Of a stretch of 64,000 nucleotides of DNA, positions 27,076 to 36,131 are shown piece after piece (the stretch's first letter is position 1; each line of letters begins with the position of its first letter). Below the pieces are notes generated by a model. That model worked only from the letters and a program-made list of their open reading frames with translations. It had not been told where the DNA came from and ran no database searches. This DNA comes from Flavobacteriales bacterium (lineage in GTDB: Bacteria > Bacteroidota > Bacteroidia > Flavobacteriales_D > Crocinitomicaceae). Location of the stretch: the NCBI GenBank assembly GCA_947491305.1, contig CANLIL010000006.1:1-64000 (forward strand), given 5' to 3'. Made by a program: the position numbers and the translations under genes.

Positions 27076-29790
27076 TTATACTTTCGCAAATTTAAACAAA
27101 TCAGCTAAAAGCTGTTTTAATCTTTTTTCATGTAATTTTTTGGAACCCTCAGCAGCAGCAGCAGTTGAATTTCTATGAATTCCAATTATTGGTAAATGAC
27201 GCATTGACATTGCAATATGTGTCCATGCACCCATATTTGAAGGCTCTTCTTGTGCCCACAAAATGTTTGTTGGTTTGTATTTTGCCAATACTGCTTCAAT
27301 TTGATTCTGTGGTAATGGATACAATTGCTCTACACGAACAAACGCCATGTTTTTAACGCCCATTTCAACTGCTTTCTCTTTGATTTCGTAGTAAAACTTA
27401 CCAGAACATAAAACTACAGTATCAACATTTTTTGCATCAACTTGTGTATCATCAATTACTTCTTGGAATCCACCTTTTGCCATTTCATCTAACGAAGAAA
27501 CTGCACTTGGATAGCGCAATAACATTTTAGGAGAAAAAACAACCAATGGTTTTCTGAAATCACGTTTCACTTGTCGGCGTAATAAATGGAAGTGATTTGC
27601 AGGAGTAGAAGTATTTACAATTTGCATGTTTGTATCCGCACATTGTTGTAAGAAACGTTCCATTCTTCCACTTGAATGTTCTGCTCCTTGTCCTTCATAA
27701 CCGTGGGGTAATAACATCACTAAACCACTTTGCGTCGCCCATTTGTCCTCACCTGCAGAAATGAATTGATCAATCATAATTTGAGCGCCATTGAAGAAAT
27801 CACCAAATTGCGCTTCCCAAATCGTTAAGCCTTTCGGCATTGCTAATGAATAGCCATATTCAAAACCTAATACACCATATTCAGACAACAATGAATTGTA
27901 AACTGTAAATGGTGCTTGTTTTTCGTTCAATAGATTTAACGTAATAATTTCCTCCTCCGTATCTTCCGTTTTTACAACAGCATGACGGTGAGAGAATGTT
28001 CCTCGTTCAACATCTTGACCAGAAACACGAACTGGGTGACCTTCCACTAATAATGAAGCATACGCTAACATTTCAGCAGAACCCCAATCCAATTTATCCG
28101 ATTGAATGGCATTTAAACGGTCATCAAATATTTTAGCAATTTTACGGAAGTATTTTTTCCCCTCTGGAAGTGTAGCCAATTTTAATCCTAAATCTTGTAA
28201 GGTTTTTTTAGCAACTCCCGTTTCAGGTGATTTTTCAAAATCCTCTAATTTTCCGTGTCTGTAACCTTCCCATGTTTCACTTAAGAAATCGTACACTAAT
28301 GCTTTGTCATTTTGACGAGAAATCTCAAATTCTTTTTCTAAGAAATTCGAATAATCTTCTTCAATTTTTTTAGCATCAGCTTGGGTTAAAACACCTTCGC
28401 TTTCCAATTGTTTGAAATAAATTTCTCTTGGATTTGGATGTTTCGCGATGATGTTGTATAAATGAGGTTGTGTGAATTTTGGCTCATCTCCTTCGTTGTG
28501 TCCGTATTTACGGTAGCACAATAAATCAATGAAAATATCACGGTTGAATTGTTGGCGGTATTCCATTGCAATTTCAATGGTTTGAACGACAGCTTCCACA
28601 TCATCTCCATTTACATGGAAAACTGGACAAAGTGTTGTTTTTGCAACATCTGTACAATACGTTGAAGAACGTCCATCCAAGTAATTCGTTGTAAATCCTA
28701 CTTGATTATTGACAACAATGTGAACTGTTCCACCAGCACGGTAGCCATCCAATTGCGCCATTTGAATTGTTTCATACACAATTCCTTGACCAGCAATGGC
28801 AGCATCACCATGTATTAATACTGGGCAAATTTTCTTTTCGTCGTGTAATAAATGATCTACTTTTGCACGAGCAATTCCTTCAACAACAGTGCTAACAGCT
28901 TCTAAGTGAGAAGGATTTGGAGAAAGTGTCAAACCAATTTCTTTTCCGTTTGCTAATTTTACGTGTGAAGTAAATCCTTGGTGATATTTCACGTCTCCGT
29001 CAAAATAATCAACGGAATCAAATTCTTTTCCTTCAAATTCAGAAAAAATATCTTTTGGACGTTTTTCAAAAATATTTGTCAAGGTATTCAAACGGCCTCT
29101 GTGTGCCATTCCCATTACAAAATATTCAACGCCTAATTCAGAACCTTTGGTAACTAAGGTGTCCAATGCAGGAATCAATGCTTCTCCACCTTCAATTGAA
29201 AAGCGTTTTTGTCCAACAAATTTCTTCCCTAAAAATGCTTCAAAATTAGATGCTTGATTCAATTTGTTGAAAATCGCCATTTTTCGAGTTTTATCGAATT
29301 GTGGACGATTTTTAATTTCTATTTTATTTTTAAACCACTCAATACGTTCTGGGTCACGCATGTAAACATATTCAATACCAATTGATTGGCAATATGTTTC
29401 TTCCAAATGGTGAATAATATCGCGCAAGCTAGCTGCACCAATACCAATTTCTTCGCCAGCTTGAAAAACCAATTCTAAATCGCTTGTTTCCAAACCAAAA
29501 TTAACCAATTCAAGTGTTGGAGTATGTTTACGACGCTCACGTACAGGATTCGTTTTCGTGAACAAATGTCCGCGGTTACGATACCCATTGATGAGGTTTA
29601 TTACTTTAAACTCTTTTTGAAAATTTTCTGGAATACTTCCGTCTTCATCGAAATTCGTACGTGCAAAATCAAAGCCTTCAAAGAATTTTTTCCAGCCAAT
29701 ATCAACACTTTCAGGGTCTTGTTGATACATTTTGTACAGGTGATCAATTGCATTCACATCTGCATTCCCTACATATGATACTTTATCCAT
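27076..29790 (-). CDS. sucA: 2-oxoglutarate dehydrogenase E1 component
   Basis: A 904-residue thiamine diphosphate-dependent E1 that decarboxylates 2-oxoglutarate and passes succinyl to SucB. The N-terminus has the short helix that docks to E2 (HLYKMYQQDPESVDIGWKKF). Recognisable blocks include GMAHRGRLN, LHGDAAIAGQGIVYE-type sequence (HGDAAIAGQGIVYE) and GYEGQGAEHSSGRMERFLQ near the C-terminal transketolase domain. Length matches the family (about 900-930). A TAAATTTG -7-like element lies upstream at 29818-29825. Confidence 0.97.
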   Translation of the reverse strand: MDKVSYVGNADVNAIDHLYKMYQQDPESVDIGWKKFFEGFDFARTNFDEDGSIPENFQKEFKVINLINGYRNRGHLFTKTNPVRERRKHTPTLELVNFGLETSDLELVFQAGEEIGIGAASLRDIIHHLEETYCQSIGIEYVYMRDPERIEWFKNKIEIKNRPQFDKTRKMAIFNKLNQASNFEAFLGKKFVGQKRFSIEGGEALIPALDTLVTKGSELGVEYFVMGMAHRGRLNTLTNIFEKRPKDIFSEFEGKEFDSVDYFDGDVKYHQGFTSHVKLANGKEIGLTLSPNPSHLEAVSTVVEGIARAKVDHLLHDEKKICPVLIHGDAAIAGQGIVYETIQMAQLDGYRAGGTVHIVVNNQVGFTTNYLDGRSSTYCTDVAKTTLCPVFHVNGDDVEAVVQTIEIAMEYRQQFNRDIFIDLLCYRKYGHNEGDEPKFTQPHLYNIIAKHPNPREIYFKQLESEGVLTQADAKKIEEDYSNFLEKEFEISRQNDKALVYDFLSETWEGYRHGKLEDFEKSPETGVAKKTLQDLGLKLATLPEGKKYFRKIAKIFDDRLNAIQSDKLDWGSAEMLAYASLLVEGHPVRVSGQDVERGTFSHRHAVVKTEDTEEEIITLNLLNEKQAPFTVYNSLLSEYGVLGFEYGYSLAMPKGLTIWEAQFGDFFNGAQIMIDQFISAGEDKWATQSGLVMLLPHGYEGQGAEHSSGRMERFLQQCADTNMQIVNTSTPANHFHLLRRQVKRDFRKPLVVFSPKMLLRYPSAVSSLDEMAKGGFQEVIDDTQVDAKNVDTVVLCSGKFYYEIKEKAVEMGVKNMAFVRVEQLYPLPQNQIEAVLAKYKPTNILWAQEEPSNMGAWTHIAMSMRHLPIIGIHRNSTAAAAEGSKKLHEKRLKQLLADLFKFAKV

Positions 29791-29817
29791 GGTTTTTTGT
29801 ACACTTTTATGGAGTTA

Positions 29818-29825
29818 CAAATTTA
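29818..29825 (-). promoter_or_regulatory. Bacteroidota-type -7 element for sucAB
   Basis: On the minus strand TAAATTTG fits TAnnTTTG, 27 bases before the sucA ATG. A clear -33 is not seen. Confidence 0.4.
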
Positions 29826-29996
29826 GACATTTAGTTACGAACTGAGGCTAAAAACTATAAAAACTTAGCAAAAAGTTAGAAAATAAACAGATTTTTAATT
29901 TTTTAAATCAATTGAAATTTTTGAACGGCAAAAGCAGTAAGCATGTTCATCTTTGATTTACAAGATCAACAACTATACTAAATGGTTAATACTGTA

Positions 29997-30899
29997 TTAG
30001 TTTTTGCTAATTTTCTTCAAAATTGTACCTTTTGATGTAGTGATTTTCACAAAATAAACCCCGGATGGTAAATTAATGAAAGAAACTTCAACAAAATTGG
30101 AGTTATTCTTTTTTGATAGTATCAACTGGTTGTTGATGGTGTAAATTGAATAATTAGCTATTGTTTCTTTTGAGGTAATTGTTACAATATCAGACGTTGG
30201 ATTTGGATAAATGGATACTCCACTTTCTTGTTCCAATTCTGTTGTTCCAAGTGGATATTCAATGCAATTATCATAAGTAGGATTATCAAATAATAAATTA
30301 CCATCTCGTTCAAAGCATAGTAATACTGGCGGAGCAGAAAAACAAATTGCACCACAAAAACCATACATTCCTGCATCAAATAGACCTGCTGAAACAGATC
30401 CAATACCTGCTAACCAATAATCTTCAATTGGTTGACTTTCACACAGACTTTTAACTTTTAAACGTTTGTGAAAATTACCGAAAATTGAAATGCTGTCAAC
30501 TGCTAGTACTTGAAACAAAAAAGGTTGGTCCCATCCAAACCATCCAGCATAAATTGAATGAGATTCAACGGTATCGCCTACAGTTGCAGAAAAATCGTAT
30601 AAAATTCGTTCAACGCTATCTGTAGGATGAAAAGCAAACACTTTTTGTGTTGTTACATCTTCGCGTAAAGCTGCCAAATAAAATGGATTGCTAAAGTTGG
30701 AATCAGCGTTATAGTATTTTTTATACTGTAAGCCATTGATTGTAGTGTCGCCATTTACAGCGATTTTTCGATCCCAAATAGACCAAACAGCATTAGAATC
30801 TGGAAAGTGAGAATAATTATTTTGAGCAAAACTTATACTAAAATAACTAATTACTGATAAAATAATGACGTATCGCATGGCTTTGGTTTTTAAGCACAA
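29997..30899 (-). CDS. Secreted protein with T9SS type A sorting domain
   Basis: A 300-residue protein with a signal peptide ending around SFAQ (residue 25). The body of about 190 residues has no family I recognise, with several Cys (CGAICFSAPPVLLCF) and aromatic residues. The C-terminal domain is a T9SS type A signal: VSIYPNPTSDIVTIT, then LPSGVYFVKITTSKG and ILKKISKN at the end. It is probably a surface or extracellular protein of unknown role. Possible alternative starts lie at Met1 and Met8; both precede the signal peptide. Confidence 0.8.
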   Translation of the reverse strand: MCLKTKAMRYVIILSVISYFSISFAQNNYSHFPDSNAVWSIWDRKIAVNGDTTINGLQYKKYYNADSNFSNPFYLAALREDVTTQKVFAFHPTDSVERILYDFSATVGDTVESHSIYAGWFGWDQPFLFQVLAVDSISIFGNFHKRLKVKSLCESQPIEDYWLAGIGSVSAGLFDAGMYGFCGAICFSAPPVLLCFERDGNLLFDNPTYDNCIEYPLGTTELEQESGVSIYPNPTSDIVTITSKETIANYSIYTINNQLILSKKNNSNFVEVSFINLPSGVYFVKITTSKGTILKKISKN

Positions 30900-30926
30900 A
30901 CGAATATACGAAATATTAATTACAAT

Positions 30927-31286
30927 TCACGCACTAAATAGTTTTTTCAAATAAACTTTATACGCTTCGCGTTCAAGGATTTTAGCGGAGATTAATTGAA
31001 TAAAATCTGGTGATAAAGTTAACGCTAAGAATATTTTTTCTGAAAGATCAATCGTGTAAAGCAATTGCAATAAACGCGTTTCTCCTTCTTCTAAAATAGC
31101 TGCTATATTTTTTTCGATAAGTGAAGTGATTTCGGCTTTAGAAAAGGCTTGCGTTGAAAAGTTGTGTGGAAACGTAATATGGTATTGTCCAAAATCTTTG
31201 ACTAATTGACACTGTGTTTTGACAACAAATTCTTCCGTTGAAAAAACAAATTGAAGCGCTTCGGTATGATTAGGCAATTCCTCCAC
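30927..31286 (-). CDS. Conserved hypothetical protein overlapping metG
   Basis: A 119-residue soluble protein without a motif I recognise; mostly helical in appearance, with leucine-rich C-terminal half and no signal peptide. The start is GTG 17 bases inside the end of metG, so it is probably translated from the metG mRNA by coupling. Such short genes after metG are seen in related genomes as far as I recall, which favours a real gene. Confidence 0.55.
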   Translation of the reverse strand: MEELPNHTEALQFVFSTEEFVVKTQCQLVKDFGQYHITFPHNFSTQAFSKAEITSLIEKNIAAILEEGETRLLQLLYTIDLSEKIFLALTLSPDFIQLISAKILEREAYKVYLKKLFSA

Positions 31287-33324
31287 CAGCTGGAAAATCT
31301 TTTTCGGGCGACATGAAGCTTAAGTTTCCTTCAGCATCTTCTGCCATTAAAATCATACCTTGAGATTCAATTCCGCGAATTTTTCTTGGCGCTAAATTCA
31401 ACAAAACTTGCACTGTTTTCCCAATGATATCTGCTGGTTGATAGTGTGTGGCAATTCCTGAAACAATGGTTCTTTTATCAATTCCAGTATCTACTACTAA
31501 TTTCAACAATTTATCCGCTTTTTCTACTTTCTCCGCTTCTAAAATAGTTCCCAATCGAATATCTAATTTCGTAAAATCATCAAACTCTACTGTCGCTTTT
31601 TGTGGTTCAAAGGATGTTTCCATAACTTGTGTTGCTGTTAATTTACTCACTTCCGTTTCAACCAAACTATCTTCTATTTTTTGGAAAATAATACTTGGCG
31701 GATTGGTCATTGAACCAGCTTCTAATAGATTTGAATTACCAGCAAGCGCCCAATCATTTGCTTTGAAATTCAAGAATTGGGATAATTTCTCTGCAGTTGC
31801 AGGTAAGAAGGGCTGTAATACAATGCTCAAATTCGCTGTAATTTGCAAGGCGATGTTCATGATTGTTTCAACGCGTTTCTCATCCGTTTTAATCAACTTC
31901 CAAGGTTCTAATTCAGCCAAATATTTGTTGCCTAATCGTGCTAAATTCATCGCTTCAGCTTGCGCATCACGTAATTTATATAAGTAAACCAATTTACTAA
32001 TGCGTTCAGGAATGGCTTGCATTTCAGCTAACACCTCTTTGTCGTAAGCTGTTAATTCACCTTGATGAGGCACTTTTCCTTCGTAATATTTTTGTGTTAA
32101 CACCAACGCACGGTTGACAAAATTACCTAGTATGTCTGCTAATTCACTGTTGACACGTGTTTGGTATTCTTTCCATGTAAATTCAGCGTCTTTTGTTTCA
32201 GGAGCAATTGCTGTTAAAACGTATTTCAATTCATCCATTTTATCTGGATAAGCAGCGATGTACTCATGCAACCAAACAGCCCAGTTGCGGGAAGTTGAAA
32301 ATTTATCGCCTTCCAAATTTAAAAATTCATAGGCTGGAACGTTATCTGGCAATATTAATCCACCGTGATTTTTAAGGAGAATTGGGAAAATAACAGCATG
32401 AAAAACGATGTTGTCTTTACCAATAAAGTGTACTAATTTTCGATCTCCCGTCCAATAATCTTCCCAGTTTTTATTGTTATCTAGAGCCCATTGTTTGGTC
32501 GCCGAAATGTAACCAATTGGCGCGTCTAACCAAACGTATAATACTTTTCCATCAGCATTTGGTAATGGCACTTTTACACCCCAGTCTAAGTCGCGCGTCA
32601 TTGCACGAGAATGCAAACCGCCATCAATCCAAGACATACATTGACCAATTACTTGATTTCTCCATGGTTTTGGGTCGTGTTGCTGAACGCCATCTAATTT
32701 TCCTTCTTTAATCCATTCACGCAACCATTCTTCGTGGCGATTCATCGGTAAATACCAGTGAGATGTTGTTCTCAAAACCGGTGTTTTCCCACTTAAAGTA
32801 GAAGTTGGATTTTTCAATTCAGTTGGACTCAAATCAGAGCCACATTTTTCACATTGGTCACCGTAAGCGTTCGGATTTTGGCACTTAGGGCATTCTCCTG
32901 TAATGTAACGATCTGCTAAAAATTGTTGGTATTCTTCATCGAAATATTGTTCAGAAGTTTCTTCTGTGAAATGTCCGTTTTCGTATAATTTTAAAAAGAA
33001 ATCCTGCGAAGTTTTGTGGTGAATTTCAGCAGAAGTTCGGTGAAAAATATCAAATGATATGTCAAAATCTTGAAAGGCTTTTCCAATAATGTGGTTGTAT
33101 TTATCGACAATTTCTTGCGGTGTAATTCCTTCTTTCTTTGCACGCAATGTGATTGCTGCTCCGTGTTCATCGCTACCACAAATAAACGCAACATCGTGAT
33201 TATTCATGCGTAAAAATCGCACAAAAATATCTGCTGGAAGGTAAACGCCTGCTACGTGTCCTAAATGAAGGGGCCCGTTTGCATAAGGCAAAGCAGCTGT
33301 TATCGTATATTTTGCTTTTGACAT
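31270..33324 (-). CDS. metG: Methionyl-tRNA synthetase
   Basis: A 684-residue class I aminoacyl-tRNA synthetase. The HIGH motif appears as PYANGPLHLGHVAG near the start, the zinc knuckle as CPKCQNPNAYGDQCEKCG, and the KMSKS loop as GDKFSTSRNW. The C-terminal 110 residues form an EMAP/Trbp-like tRNA-binding domain (FTKLDIRLGTI ... SQGMILMAED), as in the dimeric long form. It attaches methionine to initiator and elongator tRNA. Confidence 0.97.
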   Translation of the reverse strand: MSKAKYTITAALPYANGPLHLGHVAGVYLPADIFVRFLRMNNHDVAFICGSDEHGAAITLRAKKEGITPQEIVDKYNHIIGKAFQDFDISFDIFHRTSAEIHHKTSQDFFLKLYENGHFTEETSEQYFDEEYQQFLADRYITGECPKCQNPNAYGDQCEKCGSDLSPTELKNPTSTLSGKTPVLRTTSHWYLPMNRHEEWLREWIKEGKLDGVQQHDPKPWRNQVIGQCMSWIDGGLHSRAMTRDLDWGVKVPLPNADGKVLYVWLDAPIGYISATKQWALDNNKNWEDYWTGDRKLVHFIGKDNIVFHAVIFPILLKNHGGLILPDNVPAYEFLNLEGDKFSTSRNWAVWLHEYIAAYPDKMDELKYVLTAIAPETKDAEFTWKEYQTRVNSELADILGNFVNRALVLTQKYYEGKVPHQGELTAYDKEVLAEMQAIPERISKLVYLYKLRDAQAEAMNLARLGNKYLAELEPWKLIKTDEKRVETIMNIALQITANLSIVLQPFLPATAEKLSQFLNFKANDWALAGNSNLLEAGSMTNPPSIIFQKIEDSLVETEVSKLTATQVMETSFEPQKATVEFDDFTKLDIRLGTILEAEKVEKADKLLKLVVDTGIDKRTIVSGIATHYQPADIIGKTVQVLLNLAPRKIRGIESQGMILMAEDAEGNLSFMSPEKDFPAGGGIA

Positions 33325-33423
33325 TTTAAAAATCTGTTTGATAACGCAAAGATAGCTTTTTAAGGGTCAAGTCCAAAAGTTGGGTATTAAAAGAGACGAA
33401 TTCACACGAATAAATTATGGAAA

Positions 33424-33800
33424 ATTAGTGCATTAATAGCTTTATTTCTTGCCACGAAATCACGAATGAACACGAAAAAATTAGTGCATTAGTAGCTTTA
33501 TTTCTTAATACGAAATCACCGATGAACACGAAGAAATTAGTGAAAATTAGTGCATTAGTGGCTTTATTTCTTGCCACGAAATCACACGAATAAATTATAG
33601 AGAATTAGTGCATTAATAGCTTTATTTCTTAATACGAAATCACCGATGAACACGAAGAAATTAGTGAAAATTAGTGCATTAATAGCTTTATTTCTTGCCA
33701 CGAAATCACGAATGAACACGAAAAAATTAGTACATTAGTAGCTTTATTTCTTAATACGAAATCACCGATGAACACGAAGAAATTAGTGTATTAATGGCAG
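33424..33800. repeat. Composite tandem repeat array, six full units and a partial seventh
   Basis: Units begin with ATTAGTGCATTA(A/G)T(A/G)GC at 33424, 33480, 33546, 33604, 33670, 33726, plus a partial unit at 33782. Spacings are 56, 66, 58, 66, 56 and 56 bases. All share TAGCTTTATTTCTT or close, then differ in the tail: A (GCCACGAAATCACGAATG), B (AATACGAAATCACCGATG) or C (GCCACGAAATCACACG). The order is A-B-C-B-A-B. It fills most of the 530-base gap between metG and the divergent/adjacent gene. It is non-coding in all frames over any useful length. Units are contiguous, so it is not CRISPR. Confidence 0.9.
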
Positions 33801-33854
33801 ATAATACGAGCAAATTAACAGATATGAATTTACTAAAAAGTACTACTATCGTTA

Positions 33855-35204
33855 TTAAATTTTACAATCTAATTGCACTTCTTTTTCAACAAAACGGATA
33901 TTGTATTGCGCTAATTCTTCTAAAATTGGTATGTAAACTTCTTTTTGAATCGGCAAATGAACACCTTTTAAAGTCAAGCTGCCATTTACAATCATTTTCG
34001 CAGCAATTGCAACAGGTAATCCAACTGTATTTGACATGGATGTATACACATGATTTTCACCAATATTCACCATTGATGAAGTGATCATGTAATTTTGTCC
34101 ATTAAAGGCGTATTCAAATTCATGATGCATTACCAACATATCTTTGTCTTCTTCTGACAATACAAGTTTTCCAACTAATATTTTTTCTAATAATTGAGCA
34201 GGACTAGCATTTTCGATTTCAAGCGGAGTAGTACCGTCAAATAAACCAAGCCATTCAAAACGCTCGAAAAGCGACATGCGTTCTTCTCGTAAAAAGTCTT
34301 TCAGTTTATTTTCAACAGATCGATTGATATGATAAGGTAAAAATGCGTTCAAAAAAGAGCGTGGTGTTAGGTTTTCAGATTTTTCCATTTTGTATGAATC
34401 ATCGGTCATCCCTAATTCTATAAATACATTCCATGCCTGACAAAAACCAGGCCGTCTCAATGTTCCTCTAAATATGGTTGGTATATCTTCTATGCCATAC
34501 GTTTTTCGGTACGACAATGAATCGCGGTTTGCATATCCATCAAAATCACCATAACCTTCAACAGATAAACGCATCAAACGGCCAAATAAACGATTATATG
34601 GAATAAACTTATATTCATTGTGGTCAATGAAACAAGATGCGCCACCTTGGCCAGCAACTACAACATTTCGTGGGTTCCAAGTAAATTTATAATTCCAAGG
34701 ATTGTTATCGTATTCCGGCGCAATTAATCCCCCACAAAATGATTTAAAGGAATGTAAATCGCCCCCTTTTTCTTTGATTTCGTGAATGATTTTCATGGCG
34801 CTCATGTGATCAATTCCTGGATCAACACCAATTTCATTCATAATTACAATTTCTGCTTTTCTAGCTGCGGCATCCAAATTTTTCATTTCAGGTGAAATGT
34901 AAGATGGAGTAATTAAATTTGTTTTTAATGCAATACAATCTAAAGCAACTTCAACATGAAAACGAGCAGGAAGCATCGAAATAACAATGCTTGCTTTTTC
35001 AATTTCAGGTTTTCGTTCTTCTGAACTCAATGCATTAAATGAAAGCGCAACGCCATTTGGGTGTTGATTTATTTTTCTTTTTGCTAAGTTTAAATCTTGA
35101 TCAACAACCCTTACTTGCCAATTATTTTCCTTGGAATTATCCAATAAATAGCGAATCAAAGTTGAAGATGATAAACCAGCCCCTAGAATTAAAATTGTTT
35201 TCAT
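33855..35204 (-). CDS. Saccharopine dehydrogenase-family NAD(P)-dependent protein
   Basis: About 449 residues from the preferred start. The Rossmann motif LGAGLSSSTLIRYL lies at the N-terminus, and the Lys9-like C-terminal catalytic fold follows with NEIGVDPGIDHMSAM, FCGGLIAPEY and VGLPVAIAAKMIV, all typical of saccharopine dehydrogenase/lysine 2-oxoglutarate reductase-like enzymes. The open frame can start at 35228, but a TACATTTG promoter element overlaps that position, so MKTILILGAG at 35204 (or ATG 35213) is more likely. Lysine catabolism is the usual role, but neighbours give no support. Confidence 0.85.
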   Translation of the reverse strand: MKTILILGAGLSSSTLIRYLLDNSKENNWQVRVVDQDLNLAKRKINQHPNGVALSFNALSSEERKPEIEKASIVISMLPARFHVEVALDCIALKTNLITPSYISPEMKNLDAAARKAEIVIMNEIGVDPGIDHMSAMKIIHEIKEKGGDLHSFKSFCGGLIAPEYDNNPWNYKFTWNPRNVVVAGQGGASCFIDHNEYKFIPYNRLFGRLMRLSVEGYGDFDGYANRDSLSYRKTYGIEDIPTIFRGTLRRPGFCQAWNVFIELGMTDDSYKMEKSENLTPRSFLNAFLPYHINRSVENKLKDFLREERMSLFERFEWLGLFDGTTPLEIENASPAQLLEKILVGKLVLSEEDKDMLVMHHEFEYAFNGQNYMITSSMVNIGENHVYTSMSNTVGLPVAIAAKMIVNGSLTLKGVHLPIQKEVYIPILEELAQYNIRFVEKEVQLDCKI

Positions 35205-35225
35205 TTCACGCATAATGTTCGAGGG

Positions 35226-35233
35226 CAAATGTA
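35226..35233 (-). promoter_or_regulatory. Bacteroidota-type -7 element for the saccharopine dehydrogenase-like gene
   Basis: On the minus strand TACATTTG fits TAnnTTTG. It overlaps the most upstream possible start, which argues for a start at 35213 or 35204. Confidence 0.45.
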
Positions 35234-35309
35234 AACAAAGATTCTAAATCTAAAAGGGATTTTTGTGTTTTAAAAGTTAGAAATCTTTCCGCATTATCTT
35301 CAATTTTGC

Positions 35310-35339
35310 TTTGATTCCAATAGAAAAAAATTATTTTTG
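35310..35339 (+). promoter_or_regulatory. Promoter for the YebC gene (-33 TTTG, -7 TATTTTTG)
   Basis: TTTG at 35310-35313 and TATTTTTG at 35332-35339 are separated by 18 bases, a full match to the Bacteroidota sigma consensus with good spacing. The ATG of the next gene is 22 bases downstream. Confidence 0.65.
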
Positions 35340-35360
35340 TGCTAAATAAAACAATACATA

Positions 35361-36071
35361 ATGGGAAGAGCGTTTGAATACCGAAGAGCAGCGAAAGAAA
35401 AACGATGGGACAAAATGTCTAAATTGTTTCCGAAATTAGGTAAAGCCATAACAATGGCAGCGAAAGAAGGCGGTGAAGATCCAGCAACCAATGCAAAATT
35501 AAGAACAGCCATCCAAAATGCGAAAGCTGAAAACATGCCGAAAGATAACATCGAAGCGGCAGTAAAAAGAGCAACTCAAAAAGACATTAGTTCATTTACT
35601 GAAATAATATACGAAGGTAAAGGTCCACACGGAGTTTTAGTAATGGTTGAATGCGCTACTGATAATTCTACACGAACGGTCGCAAATGTTAAATCTTATT
35701 TTAATAAATCTGGTGGAAGTGTTGTTCCGAATGGCTCGTTAGAATTCATGTTTAACCGTAAATCGGTCTTCGAAATCATTAAAACACCTGAATTAGATCC
35801 AGATGAATTAGAATTAGAATTAATCGATGCTGGTTGTGATGAAATTGAAGTAATCGAAGATAAAGTATTTGTTTACGGTGATTACACAGCATTTGGAACC
35901 ATTGCAAAAGCGTTGGAAGACATGAATATCGAAGTGCAAAAATCAAATTTACAACGCATCCCAACATCTCCAATTGATTTAACGGAAGAGCAAATGAACG
36001 ATGTAGAAAAATTATTGGATAAAATCGAAGACGATGACGATATCCAACAAGTTTTCACAAATATTTCTTAA
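35361..36071 (+). CDS. YebC/PmpR family protein
   Basis: A 236-residue protein of the YebC family, starting [19 protein letters not shown] and containing [14 protein letters not shown] and [15 protein letters not shown]. Members are described as DNA-binding regulators, and more recently some have been implicated in relieving ribosome stalling; which applies here is not known. Length is typical. It has a well-formed promoter and a 60-base spacer before the T9SS lipoprotein. Confidence 0.93.
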   Translation: MGRAFEYRRAAKEKRWDKMSKLFPKLGKAITMAAKEGGEDPATNAKLRTAIQNAKAENMPKDNIEAAVKRATQKDISSFTEIIYEGKGPHGVLVMVECATDNSTRTVANVKSYFNKSGGSVVPNGSLEFMFNRKSVFEIIKTPELDPDELELELIDAGCDEIEVIEDKVFVYGDYTAFGTIAKALEDMNIEVQKSNLQRIPTSPIDLTEEQMNDVEKLLDKIEDDDDIQQVFTNIS

Positions 36072-36131
36072 TCTTTCAAAACAATAAAAACCAACTTTTC
36101 AAGTTATACCTTGAATTTTAAACTTCATTGA

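Noticed and set aside
31448-31987. 179-residue open frame antisense to metG
   Set aside because: It lies entirely within metG, whose frame is well conserved, and has no recognisable motif or start context.
33424-33800. CRISPR-like array
   Set aside because: Units are contiguous and vary in length with no unique spacers between identical repeats, and no cas genes are nearby.
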